A stretch of DNA of 64,000 bases from Pseudoalteromonas rhizosphaerae (GCF_902498845.1 NZ_CABVLM010000001.1:310001-374000), one strand, 5' to 3'; counted from the stretch's first letter, positions 18,409-25,687 are shown. Numbers and translations are program-made. The notes: generated by a model not told the origin, from the sequence alone.

Positions 18409-20181
18409 ATGAGTAAAGCGTTATTTGAACAACGGGTTGAACAGCACCTGACGAGTATATATGAGGGTGTTGACTTATGTATGAGTATTGATGCGCTCGC
18501 AAGCATGTTGATCACCACGATGTTAAGAGACGACCCGGTTCGAGACCCTACGCCGCATAAAAACCGCTGGGATCAGCAAGATGTAATTTTGATTGCTTAT
18601 GGCGATTCAATTATGCGTTATCGCGATGCCGAACAAGCAGTTGCGGTACCGAGTGAACCACCGTTACATACCCTTCATCGGTTTATGAAAAACCAGTGTG
18701 CGGGAACGATTAACGCGTTGCATATATTACCTTTTTATCCTTATAGCTCTGATGAGGGCTTTTCGGTAATGAACTATGTACAAGTGAATGAATCTCTTGG
18801 TAGTTGGGATGATATTCAAGGAATAGCTCAAGATGTAAAGCTAATGGCTGATTTAGTGATCAACCACTGCTCTAGTCGCAGTCGTTGGTTTGAAAACTTT
18901 ATTCAGGGCAAAGAGCCGGGGTTAAGCTACTTTAAAACAGCTAGCTTAAATGACGATCTATCTGACGTTGTGCGACCAAGAACATCACCGTTACTTAATA
19001 CAGTGCAAACGGCACTAGGGGAGCGCCATGTTTGGTGCACATTTAGCCCTGATCAAGTTGATTTAGACTTTGCTAACCCATTAGTGCTTAATGAATTTGT
19101 AGGTATTATTCGTCATTACTTGGATAATGGTATAAAGATATTTCGCCTTGATGCTGTGGCTTTTTTATGGAAAGAACTTAATACTTCTTGCATTAATTTA
19201 CCGCAAACACATGAAGTGATCAGATTACTGCGAACGCTAATAGAGCATGTTGAACCAAGTGCAGTTATAATCACTGAAACAAACATTCCTAATCGTGAAA
19301 ATTTATCTTACTTTGGTAATGCCAATGAGGCACATTGTATTTATAACTTTTCATTGCCGCCTTTGTTATTACATACCTTGCTCAGTGGTGACAGTAAAGC
19401 GCTCAAACATTGGATGATGAGCATGCCGCCAGCGCAAAATGGTACTGCCTACTTTAATTTTATAGCTTCTCACGATGGAATTGGCTTACGTCCTGTCGAA
19501 GGGTTGCTTGACGAGGATGAACTAGGGCAAATGGTCAATACGGTTAGTCGCTTTGGCGCAAAGGTGTCAATGCGCACAGCGAATAATGGCACCAGCTCAC
19601 CCTATGAACTTAATATTGCGTTATTTGATGCCTTACAAGGCACTCATAAAGGCGTGGATAAGTGGGGCTTACAACGTTTTACCTGTGCTCATGCTATTAT
19701 GTTTGCCCTCGAAGGCATTCCTGGGCTTTATATTCATAGTTTACTTGGTACCACCAATGATTATGAACGCTTTGAAAATAGCCAGCATAACCGCTGTATT
19801 AACCGTCATCGTTGGCAAGAGTCGGCACTACTTGAAAAGCTTGCCGATCAATCAAGTCATCATTATCACGTGTTTACTCAAATCAATAATTTACTGGCTA
19901 TTCGTAAGCAGCAAGATGCTTTTCACCCTAATGCGACGCAATTTACCTTACATTTAACCGGTGCTTTATTTGGTTTTTGGCGTCAAAGTATAGACCGTAG
20001 GCAAAGTGTTTTTTGTGTTTATAACATTAGCGATGAGCCTCAGACTCTGCTATTAGCTGATCTGAACTTAATTGATACTGAGCAGTGGTTTGAACTTATT
20101 TCTGCTCAGGCAATAGAGCAGGGGCAACAAAGTATTGAACTTGCGCCTTATCAGCCGCTATGGCTATCGAATCGACAATAG
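18409..20181 (+). CDS. Glucosylglycerate phosphorylase (GH13_18, sucrose-phosphorylase-like)
   Basis: A 590-residue alpha-amylase-family phosphorylase. Catalytic positions are the nucleophile Asp in FRLDAVAFLWKE (about 245-256), the acid/base Glu in IITETNIPN (about 287-295) and the transition-state Asp in ASHDGIGLRP (about 352). The HILPFYPYSSDEGFSV block is shared with sucrose phosphorylases. GH13_18 also contains glucosylglycerate phosphorylases such as E. coli YcjM (established). Lying 69 bases downstream of gpgS and the glycerate-kinase fusion, it most likely splits glucosylglycerate with phosphate to glucose-1-phosphate and glycerate. GGGGTAGGG precedes the ATG. Sucrose or another glycoside remains possible until tested. 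Confidence 0.82.
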   Translation: MSKALFEQRVEQHLTSIYEGVDLCMSIDALASMLITTMLRDDPVRDPTPHKNRWDQQDVILIAYGDSIMRYRDAEQAVAVPSEPPLHTLHRFMKNQCAGTINALHILPFYPYSSDEGFSVMNYVQVNESLGSWDDIQGIAQDVKLMADLVINHCSSRSRWFENFIQGKEPGLSYFKTASLNDDLSDVVRPRTSPLLNTVQTALGERHVWCTFSPDQVDLDFANPLVLNEFVGIIRHYLDNGIKIFRLDAVAFLWKELNTSCINLPQTHEVIRLLRTLIEHVEPSAVIITETNIPNRENLSYFGNANEAHCIYNFSLPPLLLHTLLSGDSKALKHWMMSMPPAQNGTAYFNFIASHDGIGLRPVEGLLDEDELGQMVNTVSRFGAKVSMRTANNGTSSPYELNIALFDALQGTHKGVDKWGLQRFTCAHAIMFALEGIPGLYIHSLLGTTNDYERFENSQHNRCINRHRWQESALLEKLADQSSHHYHVFTQINNLLAIRKQQDAFHPNATQFTLHLTGALFGFWRQSIDRRQSVFCVYNISDEPQTLLLADLNLIDTEQWFELISAQAIEQGQQSIELAPYQPLWLSNRQ

Positions 20182-20211
20182 TTAGCTATTTTACTGGAAA
20201 ACGGCAGAGTT

Positions 20212-20242
20212 ACTGTAAAGGGCTGTAAATCCCCTTTACAGT
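20212..20242. terminator. Bidirectional hairpin terminator
   Basis: An 11-bp perfect stem, ACTGTAAAGGG / CCCTTTACAGT, lies between the converging phosphorylase and binding-protein genes. The T-tract on either side is short. Confidence 0.65.
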
Positions 20243-20243
20243 G

Positions 20244-21323
20244 TTATTTATTAAGGGCTTTGACGAGGTTATCTACTGTAAATGGCCTCGGATCTGAGGC
20301 AGTTTTACTAAATTGAGCAAAATCAATGTCGGCTAAATCAGTTTCATTTATGTGCTTTACAAGAGGTATGGTTTCAGTAGTAAGGTTACTGAATATGGAT
20401 AAAGATGAATGATTTAGGGGAACTCGAGTATTTTCATTATGATGATCAACTATATTAATAAGTGCATAGGCACCTAATAGCACATGACCACCCAATGTTA
20501 TGTCTAATGCTTCGATACCTTGTGGCACAGAATCCCAATTCATCCCACCAACAACTACCTTATGTGCACTATTGAGCGCTTGTAATGCCCGTTTTGCACC
20601 AAATCCTATAGCATCATTTGCGCACCAAATAATATTGATCTCAGGAGCAAACTCCATAAACGCTAACGTTTTTATATAGCTTTCCTGTTCAGACCAATTG
20701 GCAACCTCTTTTCCAATAAAGTTAACATCTTCATGTTGCTTAACAAATTCAGTTAGGCCTGCAACACGTTCTACCGATGCAGGCGTTGTATAATCACCCA
20801 TCAGAGCGAGTATATTAGCAGGTTGAGTTGATGTGGTTGTGTGTTTTATAAGTAACTGTTGTGCAAGAGCTTCCCCTGCAGCATAATTATCCGGTATGAC
20901 GCTGCCAATAATCTTAACGCCAGCTCGTTTTAATGATATAAATTTTCCGATAGCAGGTCGGCTATATAAAAAATAAATAGGGATATTTCTGGTATTTAAT
21001 TTTGCTAAGTATTTACTGACAACGCTTTTTTCATCTACCACAACTAAATAGTCAGGCTTGTCTTTAATTGCCTGCCTAATAAGTTCTTTCATTAAGATAT
21101 GATTACGATTCGCGTATTTTATGTGCAAGTTTATATCTAAGTCATCCGCCGCATTAAGCATAATCTTAGATACTTTGAACCAAAAGTTACCCGTTGTGTT
21201 TATTTCATCAGATGAATCTGCAAAACCAGGATTTACAAAGATAATATCTAATTTGGCAAAGCTCAGAGGGCTAACAATTAAACACAGTAAGAGAATCCAC
21301 CATTGCTTTTTCAATCTTCGCAT
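20244..21323 (-). CDS. Orphan periplasmic sugar-binding protein (Peripla_BP type)
   Basis: A 359-residue secreted protein with a signal peptide (WWILLLCLIVSPLSFA) followed by a LacI/RbsB-type two-domain binding fold. Signs are LDIIFVNPGFADSSDE, KPDYLVVVDEKSV, ILALMGDYTTPASVERVAGL and IIWCANDAIGFGAKRAL. No ABC permease or ATPase is near. It converges on the glucosylglycerate operon, so its ligand could be a related solute, but that is only context. A sensory role with a histidine kinase elsewhere is an alternative. Confidence 0.75.
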   Translation of the reverse strand: MRRLKKQWWILLLCLIVSPLSFAKLDIIFVNPGFADSSDEINTTGNFWFKVSKIMLNAADDLDINLHIKYANRNHILMKELIRQAIKDKPDYLVVVDEKSVVSKYLAKLNTRNIPIYFLYSRPAIGKFISLKRAGVKIIGSVIPDNYAAGEALAQQLLIKHTTTSTQPANILALMGDYTTPASVERVAGLTEFVKQHEDVNFIGKEVANWSEQESYIKTLAFMEFAPEINIIWCANDAIGFGAKRALQALNSAHKVVVGGMNWDSVPQGIEALDITLGGHVLLGAYALINIVDHHNENTRVPLNHSSLSIFSNLTTETIPLVKHINETDLADIDFAQFSKTASDPRPFTVDNLVKALNK

Positions 21324-21471
21324 TAATTCTAAATCCGAAACATGTCACATCAACAAAAGCGAATTCTAACACACAATTAGTTTTCACCACATTCACTGTA
21401 AGGTTATATTCATTGCCGCTGCGGTGTATAATGATTTTTCATTTTTTTGAGTTGTAACTGTTGGGATTATT

Positions 21472-21861
21472 ATGAAAGTATTTCTGTGTCTTGTGGCACT
21501 GTTGTTTGTTCCGAGCTTATTTGCTAACGATGATTTAGATCTTGAAGCCAACATGAAGAATACAGGACTTGCGTTTAAAAATAGTGTTGAAGCAACACAA
21601 CTGTCTGAATTTAATACTGCGATCGATGAGTTTATTACATTGGTTAAACGTAGCAAATCCGCGACTTTTCACAAAGCAGCTGAGCAGTCACTGCAAGGTT
21701 TAGATAAAGTGATCGCAAAAGCTGAACTTGCAAAAAAATTAGCTAATGAGCAAGGACTCGATGCAGCCAAAGGACCGTTAAAAGCCATTGATGGGCTACG
21801 TAAGCAATATCACAAACTGCATGAGCCACCAGGATTTTGGGAGTTGTTGTTCGGTAAATAA
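21472..21861 (+). CDS. cybC: Cytochrome b562 family protein
   Basis: A 129-residue periplasmic four-helix-bundle haem protein. The signal peptide ends SLFA (residues 15-18). The mature part begins NDDLDLEANMKNTG; Met 28 (mature position 10) fits the Met haem ligand of E. coli cytochrome b562 (DLEDNMETL). His 114 in RKQYHKLHEPPG fits the C-terminal His ligand (RNAYHQKY). Both axial ligands are thus kept. It probably handles single electrons in the periplasm; the partner is unknown. It stands alone. Confidence 0.82.
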   Translation: MKVFLCLVALLFVPSLFANDDLDLEANMKNTGLAFKNSVEATQLSEFNTAIDEFITLVKRSKSATFHKAAEQSLQGLDKVIAKAELAKKLANEQGLDAAKGPLKAIDGLRKQYHKLHEPPGFWELLFGK

Positions 21862-21890
21862 GGTTAGATTGTATTTAAGTTTAGTCTTAA

Positions 21891-21922
21891 AGACTGTACG
21901 CCTATATCAAGGTGTACAGTCT
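21891..21922. terminator. Hairpin between cybC and rpmJ2 (likely bidirectional terminator)
   Basis: A stem of 12 pairs with one G-T wobble, AGACTGTACGCC / GGTGTACAGTCT, around an 8-base loop lies midway between the converging genes. There is no strong T run, so termination is moderately supported. Confidence 0.5.
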
Positions 21923-21933
21923 ATGATAGTTGT

Positions 21934-22077
21934 TTATTTTCTTCCTTTCTTTTTCATACCTTGCACTGCTTTAAAGCGTGGATTGTCTTTACAGATCACA
22001 AAAACGCGTCCTTTGCGTTTAACAATTTGACATCCAGGGCGGTTTTTAGCACTTTTCAATGAACTCAAGACTTTCAT
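21934..22077 (-). CDS. rpmJ: Ribosomal protein L36, alternative zinc-free form (YkgO type)
   Basis: A 47-residue protein starting [20 protein letters not shown], with [16 protein letters not shown] and a basic tail. It matches E. coli YkgO (MKVLNSLRTAKERHPDCQ) and lacks the four-ligand zinc site of the primary L36. In other Gammaproteobacteria this paralogue replaces the zinc form during zinc starvation under Zur control. It starts two bases after the stop of the L31 type B gene, forming the usual ykgM-ykgO operon. Confidence 0.92.
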   Translation of the reverse strand: MKVLSSLKSAKNRPGCQIVKRKGRVFVICKDNPRFKAVQGMKKKGRK

Positions 22078-22079
22078 GA

Positions 22080-22331
22080 TTATTTGCTCCCTAAGTTTTT
22101 AAAGCGGCGATTAAACGCAGCAACTCGACCATCTGTTGCAACAGATTTTTGCTTACCGGTATAAAATGGATGTGAGTCACTTGATACATCAATAGGTACG
22201 TAAGGGTATGTCTTGCCATCTAACTCAACGGTTCGATCAGTTTTAATTGTTGAACCAATAATAAAGTAGCTATCGGCGGCCGTGTCATGAAAAGCAACCG
22301 TTTGGTAATCAGGGTGAATATTAGGTTTCAT
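22080..22331 (-). CDS. rpmE2: Ribosomal protein L31 type B, zinc-free form (YkgM type)
   Basis: An 83-residue large-subunit protein with [36 protein letters not shown] and [12 protein letters not shown], typical of L31 type B. It has no Cys at all, so it cannot hold the zinc of type A L31. First gene of the operon with the L36 paralogue; together they free zinc from ribosomes when zinc is short (established in E. coli and Bacillus). A palindrome that may be a Zur site lies 30 bases upstream. Confidence 0.95.
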   Translation of the reverse strand: MKPNIHPDYQTVAFHDTAADSYFIIGSTIKTDRTVELDGKTYPYVPIDVSSDSHPFYTGKQKSVATDGRVAAFNRRFKNLGSK

Positions 22332-22361
22332 AAATAGCCTTTTACTGGAAATTAATGTTAT

Positions 22362-22374
22362 GTGATATTATCAC
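22362..22374 (-). promoter_or_regulatory. Candidate Zur operator upstream of rpmE2-rpmJ2
   Basis: A perfect 13-base palindrome GTGATATTATCAC, flanked by TTAT and TGTAA, lies 31 bases before the rpmE2 start. Position and AT-rich symmetry suit a Zur box (TGTTATNNNATAACA-like), but the match to the E. coli consensus is partial. The call depends mainly on the downstream genes. Confidence 0.45.
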
Positions 22375-22555
22375 TGTAATTTATAGTAAATAAGAATTCT
22401 TTGCAAATACTATTTTTGAGTTGTTGGTAAAGTAGCTAATTTGATGTTTATTCACACAAACAAGTTAAAAAATCAGCAGTTGATTTAAAAAAACTAGCTA
22501 TTGGGAATTAGCCTGTTATAAATAATAAGTAATCAAGAATAGGAGTCAGATTATT

Positions 22556-22843
22556 ATGAGTGGATCAGCCCAACAACAGCATGGTAGTGAACAAAGTCAG
22601 GAAATAGATCAGGGCGTCATGGAGACATTACGTAGTCGTGATCATAGTGTCCTAGCACAACAAATAGACCCATTAAGCTGCACCCATAATGACATTGTTG
22701 AATTGCTTGCACAGTATTTGGCATTAAGTGATCAAGACGATGATGAAATTTTTGATGCCTGGTTTGATGGCCTTAGTAAAGCGCAACATACGGTTTTAAA
22801 AGTATTTGAAGTATATCGCGGTCAGTTTGAGCATCAAGAGTAA
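22556..22843 (+). CDS. Small acidic hypothetical protein
   Basis: A 95-residue, Gln/Asp/Glu-rich soluble protein with no signal peptide. The centre reads DIVELLAQYLALSDQDDDEIFDAWFDGLS, which looks helical, and the first 20 residues look disordered. AGGAGTCAG lies at proper spacing before the ATG. I do not recognise the family. It stands alone upstream of the repeat-rich region. Confidence 0.6.
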   Translation: MSGSAQQQHGSEQSQEIDQGVMETLRSRDHSVLAQQIDPLSCTHNDIVELLAQYLALSDQDDDEIFDAWFDGLSKAQHTVLKVFEVYRGQFEHQE

Positions 22844-22960
22844 CTTTTGCATATTGGATAAAATGGCTCTGAGTTAATCTTTATAAGGCAATTTGCATTT
22901 CTTGCTATTATAGCTGGTCCAAATGCTGCACATACTCAGCTTGTTAGTAGGCAAGGTGTA

Positions 22961-23122
22961 ATACCAATCGACTTAAATATTTAACCATTCTAGCGAGCTA
23001 AATAAAGCGCTAACTGCGTTATAATTTTTTCAAGTAGAACAACTACATGTCAAAATTTACGCCTTGTTATCACTGTATTTATCTGTCGCTATAAATAGTT
23101 AGTAACTTAACACGATTGGTAT
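22961..23122. repeat. 162-bp MITE-like element with ATACCAATCG terminal inverted repeats
   Basis: Perfect 10-bp inverted ends, ATACCAATCG (22961-22970) and CGATTGGTAT (23113-23122), with weaker pairing continuing inward through TTAA and TAAC. The interior holds GCGCTAACTGCGTTATAA and TACGCCTTGTTATC. This fits my memory of a short, many-copy intergenic element in Shewanella and Pseudoalteromonas with the same ends and centre. It has no open frame and would need a transposase in trans. Copy number cannot be checked from this window. Confidence 0.7.
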
Positions 23123-23708
23123 AAAGTTAAGATAGCTTGAGCTTATTTTAATGCACCTTCGCAGCAGAGCGCGACAAAGAACAAAACCAGTACGGTATCA
23201 CATAGACCATTTCGACAGCGTAACCCCTTGGACAATAAGCGTGATCTAATGGTGGATAATGCGAAAACAATTACAAGCAGCAACAAGTTTTAACGAAAAG
23301 AGCAGGGTGTTGTTTGGTGGTTATCTGAGCCATCGAATAAAAACCAGTGAAAATGACGAATAGCTCTATTTTTGATAGGTAGAAAAGTGCCAGAGGCGGG
23401 TTATGTATATAACTCGTCTCTGCCCCAAGATGAGTTAACATAATTGCACTAAAGGGCTGCTTTGAGCTGTGAGTCCAACCAGTCATTGAAAGTGGCTAAA
23501 TATCGTCGTTAATTGATTAGTAAAACTGCTCTTTGCGCATATATTCATGAAAATGAGCGACGCGCGCATATTGTTTTATTTAACTTTTCTTTAAAGTTTT
23601 AGAAAACTTGATGATAGTAATACCTTAGGTTATTTGTTAAAACTATATCATACAGAAAAATGAGCGTGGCGTCGGCAGAAATATGCGCGATGAGCGCACT
23701 ATTAAATT
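23123..23708. other. Gene-free stretch left of the cassette segment
   Basis: About 590 bases between the inverted-repeat element and the first cassette core site. Only frames of about 70 codons or fewer exist, none resembling an integrase or transposase. CGCGCATATT (near 23567) and AATATGCGCG (near 23681) form a widely spaced inverted pair, but I cannot assign it a role. This is where an integron integrase would be expected, and none is visible. Confidence 0.5.
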
Positions 23709-23715
23709 GTTAGGA
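23709..23715 (+). other. Candidate integron core site (left end of first cassette)
   Basis: GTTAGGA, close to the core site GTTRRRY where integron cassettes are joined, lies 32 bases before the ATG of the first cassette gene. It has no matching upstream arm that would form an attC hairpin. It may be an attI-type site, a remnant, or chance. It is called only because a real attC lies one cassette-length downstream. Confidence 0.4.
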
Positions 23716-23740
23716 GCAAAGGACGTGAGGCGTATCCATT

Positions 23741-24214
23741 ATGAATCGTAAATTGATTCCAATAGTTATTCTTTTTATTTGGCTCTGCCAAGCGGGTTCG
23801 AGTAGTTTAAAGAACATCGAATATGCAGAGGTAATCTCTGGACTATCGCGTACCTCTGAGCTTGGCGAATGCAACATAGCTGTCGATATCACGAGATCTT
23901 GGCCGTTCTCTTGGACAGCACGTTCAGCGAGAATAAATGTAAAAAATCAGAGTGTGGCTTTAACTTCTTTTACAAGTAAATTTAATGTGCCTGATAGAAC
24001 ATTCCTAAAATCACACAATACCAATTATCACTTTACTTGGAGCCGTCAATTAGAAGACCAGCTTGTTGCGTCTTTTGTCGATGTCGAGATGAAACCAAAT
24101 GGCAGCGTTCAGTCTGTCAATATCGGTAATTGCCCTAACTATCCAGATAATAACGAATTAATAGGGAATTTAGAGTATTGTAATTCACCAGTGCAGCTAA
24201 TAAAGTGCACCTAA
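23741..24214 (+). CDS. Integron cassette protein 1, secreted, unknown function
   Basis: A 157-residue protein with an N-terminal signal peptide or anchor (LIPIVILFIWLCQAGSSS). The mature domain looks beta-rich (CNIAVDITRSWPFSWTARSARINVKN; YHFTWSRQLEDQLVASFVDVEM) with four Cys after the signal, three of them near the C-terminus. I recognise no family. Its stop codon TAA (24212-24214) lies inside the first box of the attC site, a common arrangement in gene cassettes. No promoter is obvious between the core site and the ATG, so expression may depend on upstream transcription. Confidence 0.65.
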   Translation: MNRKLIPIVILFIWLCQAGSSSLKNIEYAEVISGLSRTSELGECNIAVDITRSWPFSWTARSARINVKNQSVALTSFTSKFNVPDRTFLKSHNTNYHFTWSRQLEDQLVASFVDVEMKPNGSVQSVNIGNCPNYPDNNELIGNLEYCNSPVQLIKCT

Positions 24215-24310
24215 CAAGCGCCTTAACTCCGACAATGTTTAGTTGTCATGGTTTTGGCAAACAACGCAAAAAGCCACGCCAACACATTGCGTGTTAGGCG
24301 GGTGTTAGGC
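24209..24310 (+). repeat. attC recombination site 1
   Basis: About 102 bases with the architecture of an integron attC. R'' is ACCTAAC at 24209-24215, followed by AAGCGCCTTAAC. The other end reads GTGTTAGGCGGGTGTTAGGC, with R' GTTAGGC at 24304-24310. The ends pair as an imperfect hairpin (CCTAACA..CGCCTTAAC with GTTAGGCGGGTGTTAGG) and unpaired bases occur in the arm. The outer sequences (TAACAA-CGCC and TTAGGCGGG-GTTA) closely resemble the Vibrio-type VCR. The centre has further partial self-pairing (CAATGT/ACATTG, GTTGT/ACAAC). The recombination point would be between 24304 and 24305. Confidence 0.88.
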
Positions 24311-24316
24311 AACTAG

Positions 24317-24697
24317 ATGAAATGTAGTGTCTGTGGAAATAAACCTAAACGGAAAATCGAATTTAAAATTAGTCTGTTAGATTGTTTCGGGCTGTTTGTT
24401 CTTTGCATTCCTTTCGTTGCAATTTTGTTTGCGATAGTTTATGGAGTAACATCACTGTTTGTCGGCGCCGTTGGTTCAATTTTGGCAGGTGTAAACACAA
24501 ACCCTGAACTATTAAGGTCTTTAGTATCTGTAGTTATTTTGTATTTTATACTTGCACGCTTCTTTGTGAAGTACATGCCAAAATTGCTCAATATTCTTGG
24601 GTATTTCATCAACTATAAGCTGGTTATCTCGGCAGATTGTGAAAAATGCAGCCATAGTTGCATTACACATAGTTACCCAACTGAGCCACATGCGTAA
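24317..24697 (+). CDS. Integron cassette protein 2, zinc-ribbon-like membrane protein
   Basis: A 126-residue protein with an N-terminal CSVCGNKPKRK (Cys pair CxxC) and a C-terminal CEKCSHSC, so the four Cys could form one zinc ribbon split around the membrane part. Two hydrophobic stretches lie between (about 23-48 and 68-85). I do not recognise the family. The ATG begins 7 bases after the core of attC 1 and the stop falls 7 bases before attC 2, so the gene fills a 496-base cassette. No separate promoter is visible. Confidence 0.65.
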   Translation: MKCSVCGNKPKRKIEFKISLLDCFGLFVLCIPFVAILFAIVYGVTSLFVGAVGSILAGVNTNPELLRSLVSVVILYFILARFFVKYMPKLLNILGYFINYKLVISADCEKCSHSCITHSYPTEPHA

Positions 24698-24703
24698 CAC
24701 ATT

Positions 24704-24806
24704 GCCTAACAAGGCCGTTAAACCGTGGACACAAAACAGTGAGCTTGTGCTCCTTCGTCGCCAATTTTAGCCTGCAATTTTGTGCCGTTTACGGCAAGTG
24801 TTACCA
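24704..24806 (+). repeat. attC recombination site 2
   Basis: About 100 bases. R'' is GCCTAAC at 24704-24710, then AAGGCCGTTAAACCGTGGAC and ACAAAA. The opposite arm reads TTTTGTGCCGTTTACGGC (24778-24795), then AAGTGTTA. The arms pair as TAACA..GCCGT-AAAC..CACAAAA with TTTTGTG..GTTT-ACGGC..TGTTA, with the bulges expected of attC. The right core is GTTACCA, which keeps GTT but departs from GTTRRRY. The site therefore may be slightly decayed or abut non-cassette DNA. Confidence 0.85.
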
Positions 24807-24988
24807 ATGACCGCTCACAGCACAGAGCAGCCCGTTAACTCTAACTCATTTTTGTCCAGAAATGCGCTAGAGTGGCCATCTTCATCGCGCTCAAAGTACT
24901 CATTCAGTAAGTTTGGTTACACTACTCTTAAAAATCATCATATTGCGGTTACATTTATGCAAAACTGTGATGTGGCACTATTGTTTTT

Positions 24989-25023
24989 CCTAAAACCTAA
25001 AACCTAAAACCTAAAACCTAAAA
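24989..25023. repeat. Heptanucleotide tandem repeat (CCTAAAA)x5
   Basis: Five perfect tandem copies of CCTAAAA, then C and a T run. It lies between the last attC and the 3' end of the minus-strand DUF6058-like gene, ending 11 bases before that gene's stop. Such a run is prone to slippage. No role is visible; a copy-number change would not alter a recognised protein. Confidence 0.9.
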
Positions 25024-25033
25024 CTTTTTTTCT

Positions 25034-25687
25034 TCACTTAACCGACAAATCATATTTAAGCACCAGTGCATCAATATAACGGGCACGAAGGGTATGTTGT
25101 TTTTCGTGTTCGGCACCATGACTAAGCGCGCGATTTAATAGTTTTAAAGCAGGGTGTAATTTGCTTCGCTCTGCTTGTGTGAGGTTTGGCTTTGTGCGTA
25201 ATTCGGTTATATCATCTACAACTAAGCGACCAATATCAACGGCGGCGATTTCTTCAATTAAGCCATTTTGAGTTAGCACACCGTATTTACTGCATAAAAA
25301 TTGTTGCCATACTTGTTGTAGGTGCTCTTCTAATTCACAACCAAATAGCTCTTCGTTAAATTCAAATCCTTGTTGAGCTAACTTCGTTAAACTTGCACTG
25401 TATTGCTGTGCAAAGTAGTTGAAGGCTTGACTGGATGAATCAATTTTTTGCTTGGCTAAGCCTTGTCCCCAGTTAACGCATCCTCTTGGATAGAAGTCGT
25501 CGTATTCTTCGCATTCATATAAACCAGAGTAAGAGCTACAACTAAGCTGATTTTTAATACAGTAACTGGGTTTTGGAAATAACCCGTTTTGTTGCCAAAT
25601 TGCAAGAGTATCTTCATCGATTGCTAAGGCATGACAAAGCTCTTCGCTGTGATAAAAATGGGTTGCTAAAAATCGTGATAAACGCAT
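25034..25687 (-). CDS. DUF6058-like hypothetical protein
   Basis: A 217-residue soluble protein starting MRLSRFLATHFYHSEELCHALAIDEDTLAIWQ, then GLFPKPSYC, with Cys-rich YSGLYECEEYDDFYPRGCVNW in the first third. This layout matches my memory of the DUF6058 family (annotated near natural-product genes elsewhere), but I am not certain. No catalytic motif is evident. It is monocistronic and ends next to the heptamer repeat that borders the cassette segment. Confidence 0.55.
   Translation of the reverse strand: MRLSRFLATHFYHSEELCHALAIDEDTLAIWQQNGLFPKPSYCIKNQLSCSSYSGLYECEEYDDFYPRGCVNWGQGLAKQKIDSSSQAFNYFAQQYSASLTKLAQQGFEFNEELFGCELEEHLQQVWQQFLCSKYGVLTQNGLIEEIAAVDIGRLVVDDITELRTKPNLTQAERSKLHPALKLLNRALSHGAEHEKQHTLRARYIDALVLKYDLSVK

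Noticed and set aside
23271..23486. A 71-codon minus-strand frame that might be part of an integrase.
   Set aside because: It lacks the tyrosine-recombinase signatures (HxLRHxFAT, LGH) and any integrase-like extension.
24807..25007. A 66-codon frame after attC 2 that could be a third cassette gene.
   Set aside because: It begins at the edge of attC 2, ends inside the CCTAAAA repeat, has a low-complexity Ser/Asn-rich composition and no following attC or ribosome-binding site. Frames reading out of attC sequence are often spurious.
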